Shown here: piece after piece, positions 25,965 through 33,591 of the stretch
How positions within the stretch are numbered: position 1 is the stretch's first letter
Layout of the letters: the number at the start of each line of letters is the position of its first letter
NCBI RefSeq assembly: GCF_004564275.1
Contig: NZ_SPDV01000001.1
Location: forward strand, 62,001-126,000
Length of the DNA: 64,000 nucleotides
From: Sphingomonas parva (ex Maeng et al. 2020)
GTDB taxonomy: Bacteria > Pseudomonadota > Alphaproteobacteria > Sphingomonadales > Sphingomonadaceae
Direction of reading: 5' to 3'
Program-made: the position numbers and the translations under genes
Notes under the pieces: model-generated
Seen by the model: only the letters and a program-made list of their open reading frames with translations
What the model was told of the DNA's origin: nothing
Database searches by the model: none

Positions 25965-26017
25965 GCGCCCCAACGTCCGGCGCTGCCATTTTGATCCGTT
26001 TCCCGGATTGTGCGGCG

Positions 26018-26046
26018 ATGATGTTCCTTATCCGTTCCGCTGTCAA
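26018..26046 (-). promoter_or_regulatory. LexA-regulated sigma-70 promoter (leftward)
   Basis: Read leftward: TTGACA (26046-26041), 17 bases, CATCAT (26023-26018). The spacer contains the direct repeat GAAC-N7-GAAC (26037-26023), the alphaproteobacterial LexA box. LexA bound here would block RNA polymerase. The predicted start is near 26011, about 70 bases ahead of GTG 25940. Confidence 0.65.
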
Positions 26047-26064
26047 CCGTGTCGCGAACGGAAT

Positions 26065-26079
26065 GTTCTCGTCACGTTC
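26065..26079 (+). promoter_or_regulatory. Second LexA box (GTTC-N7-GTTC)
   Basis: GTTC at 26065-26068 and 26076-26079 with exactly seven bases between, 42 bases from the first box and upstream of the leftward -35. A pair of boxes at this distance is unlikely by chance. Confidence 0.6.
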
Positions 26080-26150
26080 CACTCTACGGGTGCGGCCGCA
26101 GCCGCTTGATTTCTCAGCGATAAGCCCGTAAGTGCGCGCGCATTCCACAT

Positions 26151-26209
26151 GCAGGGCCATCATACCGGTGGCTGGAGAGCCTGATCGGCTCCCGGTCTTC
26201 CGGCCCTGC
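26151..26209 (+). promoter_or_regulatory. Structured rpsB leader RNA
   Basis: A nested stem: GCAGGGCC/GGCCCTGC (26151-26158 with 26202-26209), ACCGG/CCGGT (26164-26168 with 26192-26196) and an apical GGAG-a-GCC/GGCTCC. It ends 27 bases ahead of the rpsB ATG. Ribosomal protein S2 operons are autoregulated through leader structures in other bacteria; this is a candidate for that role. Confidence 0.5.
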
Positions 26210-26236
26210 AGAGGTACAACCGGAAGGAGAAAGACC

Positions 26237-26995
26237 ATGGCGTCCACCGACGTCACCATGCAGCAATTGCTCGAGGCCGGAGCGCATTTCGGCCACCAGA
26301 CCCACCGCTGGAACCCGAAGATGAAGCCCTACATCTTCGGCGAGCGCAACGGCGTTCACATCATCGATCTGTCGCAGACCGTGCCGCTGTTCGCGCGCGC
26401 GCTCGATTTCGTGCGTCAGACCGTCGCCCACGGCGGCAAGGTGCTGTTCGTCGGCACCAAGCGCCAGGCGCAGGATCCGATCGCCGAAGCCGCCCGCCGG
26501 TCGGGCCAGCATTTCGTCAACCATCGCTGGCTGGGCGGCATGCTCACCAACTGGAAGACGATCTCGGGGTCGATCAAGCGCTTCAAGAGCCTCGAGGAGC
26601 AGCTGTCGGGCGACACCGCCGGCCTCACCAAGAAGGAAGTGCTCCAGCTCACCCGCGAGCGCGACAAGTTCGAGCTCTCGCTCGGCGGCATTCGCGACAT
26701 GGGCGGTCTTCCGGACGTGATCTTCGTGATCGACGCCAACAAGGAAGAGCTGGCGATCAAGGAAGCCAACGTGCTCGGCATTCCCGTGGTGGCGATCCTC
26801 GATTCGAACGTGAGCCCGAACGGCATTGCCTTCCCGGTTCCGGGCAATGACGACGCCAGCCGCGCGATCCGCCTCTATTGCGACGCGGTCGCGGACGCGG
26901 TCCTCGCCGGCAAGTCGGGTGGCGCCGCCAACCGCGGCGTCGACATCGGGGCGATGGCCGAGCCGCCGGCGGAAGCCGCGCTGGCCGACGCCTAA
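26237..26995 (+). CDS. rpsB: 30S ribosomal protein S2
   Basis: A 252-aa small-subunit protein. Recognised by [23 protein letters not shown], the central [16 protein letters not shown] and the C-terminal [27 protein letters not shown] 26237 has AAGGAGA ahead and matches the conserved N-terminus; a start at 26132 would cover the leader stem. It is the first gene of the rpsB-tsf pair, and its leader is highly structured. Confidence 0.98.
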   Translation: MASTDVTMQQLLEAGAHFGHQTHRWNPKMKPYIFGERNGVHIIDLSQTVPLFARALDFVRQTVAHGGKVLFVGTKRQAQDPIAEAARRSGQHFVNHRWLGGMLTNWKTISGSIKRFKSLEEQLSGDTAGLTKKEVLQLTRERDKFELSLGGIRDMGGLPDVIFVIDANKEELAIKEANVLGIPVVAILDSNVSPNGIAFPVPGNDDASRAIRLYCDAVADAVLAGKSGGAANRGVDIGAMAEPPAEAALADA

Positions 26996-27006
26996 GACGT
27001 CTGGAC

Positions 27007-27131
27007 GGGGAGGGGCCTCGCCTCTCCCCGATCCACAAATCGGGGCCTTTCGGCCCGGACCCGCCCGAGCGGGCCTTGGCTGAACGGCGGGAGCGACTAT
27101 CTCCCGCGAGGCCGGCCCGAACGGGCCTTTT
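27007..27131 (+). terminator. Series of hairpins between rpsB and tsf, ending in an attenuator-like terminator
   Basis: At 27007-27033, CGGGGAG pairs with CTCCCCG. At about 27045-27058, GGGCC-tttc-GGCCC. A further GCCCG/CGGGC stem follows, then GGGAG/CTCCC, and finally GGCCCG-aa-CGGGCC with TTTT (27114-27131), which has the form of an intrinsic terminator. It probably lowers tsf transcription relative to rpsB. Confidence 0.5.
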
Positions 27132-27175
27132 CGGCATTCGCGCAGCATTGCGCCGACATACAGGGGATTAGAGAC

Positions 27176-28105
27176 ATGGCGGAAATCACGGCCGCAACCG
27201 TCAAGGAACTGCGCGAGCGCACCGGCGCCGGCATGATGGACTGCAAGAAGGCGCTGGGCGAAACGCAGGGCGACATGGAAGCGGCCATCGACTGGCTGCG
27301 CACCAAGGGCCTTGCCGCGGCCGCCAAGAAGGCCGGCCGCACCGCGGCCGAGGGCCTGGTCGGCGTCGCCGTCTCCGGCACGCGCGGCTCGGTGGTCGAG
27401 GTCAATTCCGAGACCGACTTCGTCGCGAAGAACGAGCAGTTCCAGGAGTTCGTCCGCACCGTGGCCGAGCTGGCGCTGACCGCCAACCCGACCGTCGAGG
27501 GTCTGCTCGCCGCCAGCTGGCCGGCCGGCGGCACCGTCGAGGAGAAGCTGACGGGTAACATCGCCACGATCGGCGAGAACCAGTCGCTTCGCCGCGCCGC
27601 CGTCCTGCAGGTGAACGAGGGCGTCGTGGTGTCCTACGTCCACAATGCTGCGGCGCCCGGCCTCGGCAAGATCGGCGTGCTCGTCGCGCTCGAGAGCAGC
27701 GGCGACAAGGCCGCGCTCGAGACGCTCGGCAAGCAGCTCGCCATGCACATTGCCGCGGCGAACCCGCAGGCGCTGCGCGGTGAGGACCTCGATCCGGCGA
27801 CTGTGGAGCGCGAGCGTGCCATCGCGACCGAGAAGGCGAGCGAGTCCGGCAAGCCGGCCGATATCGTCGCCAAGATGGTCGACGGTGCGATCGCCAAGTT
27901 CCGCAAGGAGAACGCCCTGCTCTCGCAGCTCTTCGTCATGGACAACAAGACGAAGGTCGAGGACGTGGTGAAGGCCGAGGCGAAGAACGCCGGCGCAGCC
28001 ATCGAGCTGAAGGCCTACGTCCGCTTCCAGCTCGGCGAAGGCATCGAGAAGCAGGAGAGCGACTTCGCTGCCGAAGTCGCCGCGGCTGCCGGCAAGGCCG
28101 CCTGA
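27176..28105 (+). CDS. tsf: Elongation factor Ts
   Basis: A 309-aa nucleotide exchange factor for EF-Tu. The N-terminal UBA-like domain is [24 protein letters not shown], followed by [23 protein letters not shown]. The core signature [17 protein letters not shown] and the C-terminal coiled coil complete it. Length is as expected. It follows rpsB after 180 bases of hairpins and is closed by a long terminator. Confidence 0.98.
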   Translation: MAEITAATVKELRERTGAGMMDCKKALGETQGDMEAAIDWLRTKGLAAAAKKAGRTAAEGLVGVAVSGTRGSVVEVNSETDFVAKNEQFQEFVRTVAELALTANPTVEGLLAASWPAGGTVEEKLTGNIATIGENQSLRRAAVLQVNEGVVVSYVHNAAAPGLGKIGVLVALESSGDKAALETLGKQLAMHIAAANPQALRGEDLDPATVERERAIATEKASESGKPADIVAKMVDGAIAKFRKENALLSQLFVMDNKTKVEDVVKAEAKNAGAAIELKAYVRFQLGEGIEKQESDFAAEVAAAAGKAA

Positions 28106-28143
28106 CCGATCCCCTTCCGCTTTCGGGCGGGAGGGCACTTGAG

Positions 28144-28192
28144 AAGGGTGGGCCGGATGCAGGAGCGGTGCTCCGCATCCGCCCACCCTTTT
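28144..28192 (+). terminator. Long rho-independent terminator of rpsB-tsf
   Basis: AAGGGTGGGC pairs with GCCCACCCTT, extended by GGATGC/GCATCC and an inner GGAGC-ggt-GCTCC, then TTTT. It is the strongest terminator structure in this part of the window. Confidence 0.8.
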
Positions 28193-28254
28193 CCTTGCCC
28201 GCATGCACCGCCGCGGGTGCCCGCGACTTGCGCAAATTGCGTCGGGGAACATGC

Positions 28255-28283
28255 TTGGCACCGCGAGCTCGCCTGACTAAGGT
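28255..28283 (+). promoter_or_regulatory. Candidate pyrH operon promoter
   Basis: TTGGCA (28255-28260), 17 bases, TAAGGT (28278-28283); predicted start about 37 bases ahead of pyrH. It lies directly after the tsf terminator, where a new promoter is required. Confidence 0.4.
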
Positions 28284-28326
28284 GCGCGCCGCCTCCACCC
28301 TTATCCAGATCGGACCTCGCCCACCC

Positions 28327-29049
28327 ATGACGCGCCCGCGCTTCAACCGCATTCTCCTGAAGCTTTCCGGCGAGGCCTTGATGGGGGAGGGGCAGTTCGG
28401 AATCGACCCCGAGACCACCTCGCGAATGGCGCGCGAGATCGCCCAGGCCAAGGAAGCGGGGCACGAGCTCTGCATCGTCGTCGGCGGCGGCAACATCTTC
28501 CGCGGGCTCGCCGGCGCCGCCAAGGGCTTCGATCGCGCCAATGCCGATTACATGGGCATGCTGGCGACCGTCATGAACGCGCTCGCGATGCAGAACGCGC
28601 TGGAGAAGATCGGCGTCGACACGCGGGTCCAGTCGGCCATTCCGATGGCCAGCATCTCCGAGCCGTACATCCGCCGGCGCGCCGCGCGCCACATGGAGAA
28701 GGGCCGGGTGGTGATCTTCGCCGCCGGCACCGGCAATCCCTATTTCACCACCGATACCGCCGCAGCGCTGCGTGCGGCCGAGATGGGCTGCGACGCTTTG
28801 TTCAAGGGCACCAGCGTCGACGGCGTCTACGATGCCGATCCCAAGAAGCAGCCGGACGCGCACCGCTACGAGCATATCGGCTTCAACCGTGTGCTCGCCG
28901 ACGATCTTCGCGTCATGGATGCGAGCGCGGTGGCTTTGTGCCGAGACAACAATATCCCGATCGTCGTCTTCAACATCCGCGAGCAGGGCAATCTCGCCCG
29001 CGTGCTCGCCGGTGAGGGGACTGCGACGATCGTTCAGAACGAGGAGTGA
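28327..29049 (+). CDS. pyrH: UMP kinase
   Basis: A 240-aa hexameric kinase making UDP from UMP. The amino acid kinase fold is seen in [14 protein letters not shown] (phosphate loop), [27 protein letters not shown] and [17 protein letters not shown], with [15 protein letters not shown] in the ATP site. ATG 28327 is the conserved start although no clear Shine-Dalgarno precedes it. It is first in the pyrH-frr-uppS-cdsA-dxr-rseP run. Confidence 0.98.
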   Translation: MTRPRFNRILLKLSGEALMGEGQFGIDPETTSRMAREIAQAKEAGHELCIVVGGGNIFRGLAGAAKGFDRANADYMGMLATVMNALAMQNALEKIGVDTRVQSAIPMASISEPYIRRRAARHMEKGRVVIFAAGTGNPYFTTDTAAALRAAEMGCDALFKGTSVDGVYDADPKKQPDAHRYEHIGFNRVLADDLRVMDASAVALCRDNNIPIVVFNIREQGNLARVLAGEGTATIVQNEE

Positions 29050-29052
29050 GAG

Positions 29053-29610
29053 ATGCCCGCTTATGACAAGGCCGATATCCAGCGGCGCATGCACGGCGCC
29101 GTCGAGGCGCTGAAGCACGATCTCGGCGGTCTCAGGACCGGCCGCGCGTCGACCAGCCTGCTCGAGCCGGTCACGGTCGAGGTCTATGGCGCCCACATGC
29201 CGCTCAACCAGGTCGCGACCATCTCGGCACCGGAGCCGCGCATGCTGTCCGTGCAGGTCTGGGACCGCTCGAACGTCAGCTCGGTCGAGAAGGCGATCCG
29301 CTCGTCCGGCCTGGGCCTCAACCCGATCTCGGAAGGCCAGACGCTGCGCCTGCCGATCCCGGACCTCACCGAGGAGCGCCGCAAGGAGCTCGCCAAGCTC
29401 GCCAGCCAATATGCGGAGAAGGCGCGCATCGCCGTCCGCAACGTTCGTCGCGACGGCATGGACGTGCTGAAGCAGGACGAGAAGAAGCACGAGATCAGCG
29501 AGGACGAGCGCAAGCGGCTCGAGACCGAGGTCCAGAAGCTGACTGACGATACGATCAAGGAGATCGACGGCGCCATGGCGGCCAAGGAAAAGGAAATCCT
29601 TCAGCGGTGA
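29053..29610 (+). CDS. frr: Ribosome recycling factor
   Basis: A 185-aa factor that splits post-termination ribosomes together with EF-G. The tRNA-like protein is recognised by [34 protein letters not shown] and the helical C-terminus [19 protein letters not shown]. It follows pyrH after 3 bases and overlaps uppS by 4. Confidence 0.98.
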   Translation: MPAYDKADIQRRMHGAVEALKHDLGGLRTGRASTSLLEPVTVEVYGAHMPLNQVATISAPEPRMLSVQVWDRSNVSSVEKAIRSSGLGLNPISEGQTLRLPIPDLTEERRKELAKLASQYAEKARIAVRNVRRDGMDVLKQDEKKHEISEDERKRLETEVQKLTDDTIKEIDGAMAAKEKEILQR

Positions 29611-30377
29611 TCGGAAAAGCGGCCAGCGCGTCGCAGCGGCCCGAGGCGGAAGGCGCGGAGGCCCAGGGGCCGGCCGGCGGGGGCGTGCCCCGCCACGTTG
29701 CCATCATCATGGACGGCAACGGGCGCTGGGCCAAGGCCCGCGGGCTGCCCCGCGCCGCCGGCCACCGACAGGGCGCCGAGGCCGCGCGCAAGGTGCTCCG
29801 CGCCGCGGGCGAGGCCGGGGTCGAGTGCCTGACGCTCTACGCCTTCTCGTCGGAGAACTGGCGCCGCCCGGAAGATGAGATCAACGATCTCATGGGCCTG
29901 CTGCGCCTCTACATCGCCCGCGAGCTCGGCGCCCTCCACAAGGAGGGAATCCGGATCAAGATCCTCGGCGATCACGGCGTCTTTTCTCCGGAAACGGCGC
30001 GGATGGTCGACGAGGCGGTCGCCAAGACCGCCAACAACCAGCGGATGACCCTCGCCATCGCGCTCAACTACGGCTCGCGTCTCGAGCTGGTGAAGGCGGC
30101 CCAGACGCTCGCGGCCCGCGCCGCGACAGGCGAGATCGCGCCCTCGGACATCGACGAGGCGGCGCTGGAAGCTTCGCTCGACACGGCGGACCTGCCGCCG
30201 CTCGACCTGCTCATTCGCACCTCGGGCGAGCATCGCCTGTCCAATTTCCTGCTCTGGCAGGCGGCTTATGCCGAGCTGCTGTTCGTCGACACTCTCTGGC
30301 CCGATTTCGACGGCGACGCCCTCCGGGCGGCGCTGCGGGCCTTCGCCGGCCGCGAACGCCGCTTCGGTGGCCGATGA
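29607..30377 (+). CDS. uppS: Isoprenyl (undecaprenyl) diphosphate synthase
   Basis: A 256-aa cis-prenyltransferase that makes the lipid carrier for peptidoglycan and glycan export. Signatures are [20 protein letters not shown] with the catalytic aspartate, [29 protein letters not shown] and [18 protein letters not shown]. The GTG start at 29607 overlaps the frr stop as GTGA. An N-terminal extension of about 25 Ala/Gly/Glu-rich residues precedes the conserved domain. Confidence 0.97.
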   Translation: MIGKAASASQRPEAEGAEAQGPAGGGVPRHVAIIMDGNGRWAKARGLPRAAGHRQGAEAARKVLRAAGEAGVECLTLYAFSSENWRRPEDEINDLMGLLRLYIARELGALHKEGIRIKILGDHGVFSPETARMVDEAVAKTANNQRMTLAIALNYGSRLELVKAAQTLAARAATGEIAPSDIDEAALEASLDTADLPPLDLLIRTSGEHRLSNFLLWQAAYAELLFVDTLWPDFDGDALRAALRAFAGRERRFGGR

Positions 30378-31216
30378 GCGAGCCGGCGGCGAAAGCGGCA
30401 TCGGACCTCACTACCCGCTTCGCGGCGGGCGTCGTGATGATCGCCGTGGCCTGCACCGCCATCTATTTCGGGGGTTGGCTGTTCAGGCTGCTGGTCGCGG
30501 CGGCCGCGGCGGTGATGCTGATCGAATGGGGCGACATGCACCGCGTCCGCAGAGGCTGGAGCTGGGCGGGGTGCGCATTGCTCGTCGCAGCCCTGCTCGG
30601 GCTCGGCGAGTGGCTCTATCCGGTCGGTGAGATCGACCTGATCGACGGGGTCGAGGCGATCAGCCTCGAGAGCTTCGACCAGATCTGGGCCGGCTTTGCG
30701 GTCCTGGCGGGCATCGCCGCGCTCTACACCGTGTTCACCCGGCGGCTGTCGATGGGCTGGGGCTTTCTCTACGTCGCCATTCCGTCGTTCGCGCTGCTGG
30801 TGCTGCAATGGGCGCGCTACGACATCGTCTTCTGGCTGATGCTGGTCACCTGGTCGACCGACATCTTCGCCTATTTCGCCGGCCGCAGCATCGGCGGACC
30901 GAAGCTCGCGCCGCGGATCAGCCCCAACAAGACCTGGTCGGGCCTGCTGGGCGGCATGGCAGGGGCGGGCGTGATCGGCGCAGTGGCCGCCATCCTGTGC
31001 GGCCTCGGCCCGGTGTTCGCGATCGCCGGCGCCCCGCTCGGGCTGCTCGCGCAGCTCGGCGATCTCTACGAGAGCAAGGTGAAGCGCCGCCTCGGCGTCA
31101 AGGACAGCGGCAGCCTGCTTCCCGGGCACGGCGGCGTTCTCGATCGCGTCGACGGGCTGCTCCCGGTAGTGTTGGCGACCCTGGGGCTTCTGCTTCTCGT
31201 CCTGGCGATGCCGTGA
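30374..31216 (+). CDS. cdsA: Phosphatidate cytidylyltransferase
   Basis: A 280-aa polytopic membrane enzyme producing CDP-diacylglycerol, the precursor used by PssA elsewhere in this window. The C-terminal signature is complete: DIFAYFAGRSIGGPKLAPRISPNKTWSG (in part), GDLYESKVKRRLGVKDSG and LPGHGGVLDRVDGL. It overlaps uppS by ATGA at the start and dxr by GTGA at the end. Confidence 0.97.
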   Translation: MSEPAAKAASDLTTRFAAGVVMIAVACTAIYFGGWLFRLLVAAAAAVMLIEWGDMHRVRRGWSWAGCALLVAALLGLGEWLYPVGEIDLIDGVEAISLESFDQIWAGFAVLAGIAALYTVFTRRLSMGWGFLYVAIPSFALLVLQWARYDIVFWLMLVTWSTDIFAYFAGRSIGGPKLAPRISPNKTWSGLLGGMAGAGVIGAVAAILCGLGPVFAIAGAPLGLLAQLGDLYESKVKRRLGVKDSGSLLPGHGGVLDRVDGLLPVVLATLGLLLLVLAMP

Positions 31217-32379
31217 CCGCGCCGCGCAGCGTCACGATCCTCGGGGCGACCGGCTCGGTCGGCCGCTCGACGCTCGACCTCATCGCGCGCCATCCCGAGG
31301 CTTATCGCGTGATCGCCTTGACGGCGAACCGCGACGTTGCGGGTCTTGCCGAGGCGGCCCGTCGGGTCGGCGCGTCCCGCGCCGTAGTCGCCGACTCCGC
31401 GGCGCTCCCGGCCCTGCGCGAGGCGCTGCAGGGCAGCGGCATCGCGGCCGAGGGCGGCGAGGAGGCGGTGCTCGCCGCCGCGGGGTCGGGCGCGGACTGG
31501 ACGATGGCAGCGATCGTCGGCACGGCCGGTCTTCGGCCGACCATGGCTGCCCTCCGCGGCGGCCGCACCGTCGCCCTCGCCAACAAGGAATCGCTCGTCT
31601 CCGCCGGCGCCCTGATGACCGAGGCGGCAAAGGCGAGCGGCGCAACGCTGCTTCCGGTCGATTCCGAGCACAATGCGGTGTTCCAGTGCTTCGAAGCGGA
31701 GCGGCCGCAGGCGGTACGCCGCATCATCCTCACCGCCAGCGGTGGCCCGTTCCGCACGCGCAGCCTCGAAGAGATGCGCGGGATGACCCCGGCCCAGGCG
31801 GTCGCGCATCCCAATTGGTCGATGGGCGCGAAGATCTCGGTCGATTCCGCGACGCTGATGAACAAGGGGCTCGAGCTGATCGAGGCCTATCATCTGTTCC
31901 CGCTGGAGGCGGACGCGTTCGACGTCGTCATCCACCCCCAGTCGGTCATCCACAGCCTCGTCGAATATGTCGACGGATCGGTGCTGGCGCAGCTCGGCGC
32001 CCCCGACATGCGCATCCCGATCGCTTATACTCTCGCCTGGCCGGAGCGGATGGCGACACCCTGTGAGCGTCTGGACCTGGTCCGGATCGGCAGCCTTGCC
32101 TTCGAGGCGCCGGATCTCACCCGCTTCCCGGCCCTCGGACTGGCCCGCGATGCGCTGCGCGAAGGCGGTGCCGCGCCGGCGATACTCAATGCCGCCAACG
32201 AGATAGCCGTCGCCTCCTTCCTTGAAGGATCGATCGGCTTTCTCGATATTGCTTCTATCTCGGCCGAAACTTTGCGATGTTGCACGCCACCATCGCCGGC
32301 CTCGGTCGAGGAAGTGCTCGAGATCGACCGAGAGGCGCGCGCCGTGGCGGACGGCGTCAAACGAAGGTACATGCGTTGA
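31213..32379 (+). CDS. dxr: 1-deoxy-D-xylulose 5-phosphate reductoisomerase
   Basis: A 388-aa enzyme for the second step of the non-mevalonate isoprenoid pathway, feeding UppS. The NADPH fold begins VTILGATGSVGRSTLDLI. ANKESLVSAG, LPVDSEHNAVFQ and SVDSATLMNKGLELIEA hold the metal and substrate ligands, and VIHPQSVIHSLVEY follows. The start GTG 31213 overlaps cdsA by 4 bases; the stop overlaps the TTG start of rseP. Confidence 0.97.
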   Translation: MTAPRSVTILGATGSVGRSTLDLIARHPEAYRVIALTANRDVAGLAEAARRVGASRAVVADSAALPALREALQGSGIAAEGGEEAVLAAAGSGADWTMAAIVGTAGLRPTMAALRGGRTVALANKESLVSAGALMTEAAKASGATLLPVDSEHNAVFQCFEAERPQAVRRIILTASGGPFRTRSLEEMRGMTPAQAVAHPNWSMGAKISVDSATLMNKGLELIEAYHLFPLEADAFDVVIHPQSVIHSLVEYVDGSVLAQLGAPDMRIPIAYTLAWPERMATPCERLDLVRIGSLAFEAPDLTRFPALGLARDALREGGAAPAILNAANEIAVASFLEGSIGFLDIASISAETLRCCTPPSPASVEEVLEIDREARAVADGVKRRYMR

Positions 32380-33512
32380 ACAGCGGCAACCCCGGCTTCC
32401 TCTGGACCGTGCTGAGCTTCCTGCTCGTCATCGGTCCGCTGATCTTCATCCACGAGCTCGGCCATTATCTCGTCGGCCGGTGGTTCGGGGTGAAGGCGGA
32501 AGTGTTCTCGATCGGCTTCGGACGCGAGCTCGCCGGCTGGACCGATCGGCGCGGCACCCGCTGGAAGCTGTGCTGGCTCCCGCTCGGCGGCTATGTGAAG
32601 TTCGCCGGCGACATGAACCCGGCCAGTCAGCCGAGCGCCGAGTGGCTCGCATTGCCTCCGGAAGAGCGAGCGCGGACCTTCCAGGCCAAACCGGTTTGGC
32701 AGCGCTTCCTGATCGTCGCGGCCGGGCCGGTGACCAATTTCCTGCTCGCCATCCTGATCTTCTGCGGCTTCCTGATGGCCTATGGCGAGCCGCGGACGCC
32801 GGCGGTAATCGCCGCCATCGAGCCGGGATCCGCCGCCGCTGCCGCCGGCCTGCGCCCGGGAGATCGCATTACCGCGATCGACGGGAGCGCGATCGGCCGC
32901 TTCGAGGACATCGCCAACTACGTCGTCCTGCGGCCGGGGGAGAGGCTTCGCATCTCTTACCAGCGTGATGGACGGGCCGGCGAGACGGTGGCGGTGGCGA
33001 AGGCGGCCGTGGAACGCGACAATTTCGGCAATCAGTTCAAGCGCGGCAAGCTCGGCGTGGGCCCCGGTGCACGGGTTCTCGAGCCGGTGTCGATCGGCGG
33101 CGCCCTGTCCGGCGGCGTGCGGATGACCGGTCAGATCGTCTCCACCACGGTCGAGGGGCTGGAGCAGATCATCACCGGGCGGCGCTCGGTGAAGGAGCTG
33201 GGCGGACCGCTGAAGATCGCCAAATTCTCGGGTGAGCAGGCCAGCCTGGGCATCCTGGCGTTCCTGTGGTTCGTGGCCGTGATCTCCATTAATCTCGGCT
33301 TCATCAACCTCTTGCCAATCCCGATGCTCGATGGTGGCCATCTGCTCCTTTACGCAATCGAGGGCGTGCGCCGGAAACCGCTCCGTCCGGAGGCTCAGGA
33401 ATGGGCGTTCCGCACGGGTCTTGCGGCTCTTCTCGCGCTGATGGTCTTCGTCACGTTGAACGACCTGGCGTCTTTTGGACTGCTCACCAAGCTTGGCGGC
33501 TTGATCGACTGA
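32376..33512 (+). CDS. rseP: Site-2 intramembrane metalloprotease RseP
   Basis: A 378-aa inner-membrane protease that releases stress regulators by intramembrane cleavage. The zinc site FIHELGHYLVG lies in the first helix, a PDZ domain around residues 115-200 includes GSAAAAAGLRPGDRITAIDG, and NLLPIPMLDGGHLL supplies the third ligand. The best start is TTG at 32376, overlapping the dxr stop as TTGA; no ATG or GTG start gives the conserved N-terminus without a long foreign leader. Downstream bamA and ompH are typical neighbours. Confidence 0.95.
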   Translation: MNSGNPGFLWTVLSFLLVIGPLIFIHELGHYLVGRWFGVKAEVFSIGFGRELAGWTDRRGTRWKLCWLPLGGYVKFAGDMNPASQPSAEWLALPPEERARTFQAKPVWQRFLIVAAGPVTNFLLAILIFCGFLMAYGEPRTPAVIAAIEPGSAAAAAGLRPGDRITAIDGSAIGRFEDIANYVVLRPGERLRISYQRDGRAGETVAVAKAAVERDNFGNQFKRGKLGVGPGARVLEPVSIGGALSGGVRMTGQIVSTTVEGLEQIITGRRSVKELGGPLKIAKFSGEQASLGILAFLWFVAVISINLGFINLLPIPMLDGGHLLLYAIEGVRRKPLRPEAQEWAFRTGLAALLALMVFVTLNDLASFGLLTKLGGLID

Positions 33513-33591
33513 GCGTGATCGGGCAGGGCTTGAGGCGACAGGGAAACGGGCTGGCCGTGAGGGCCGGCTCCATCTTTTAGGGCGGGGACCC

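Noticed and set aside
25941-26236. Replication origin
   Set aside because: Only one DnaA box, no AT-rich unwinding region and no dnaA, dnaN, parA or hemE nearby.
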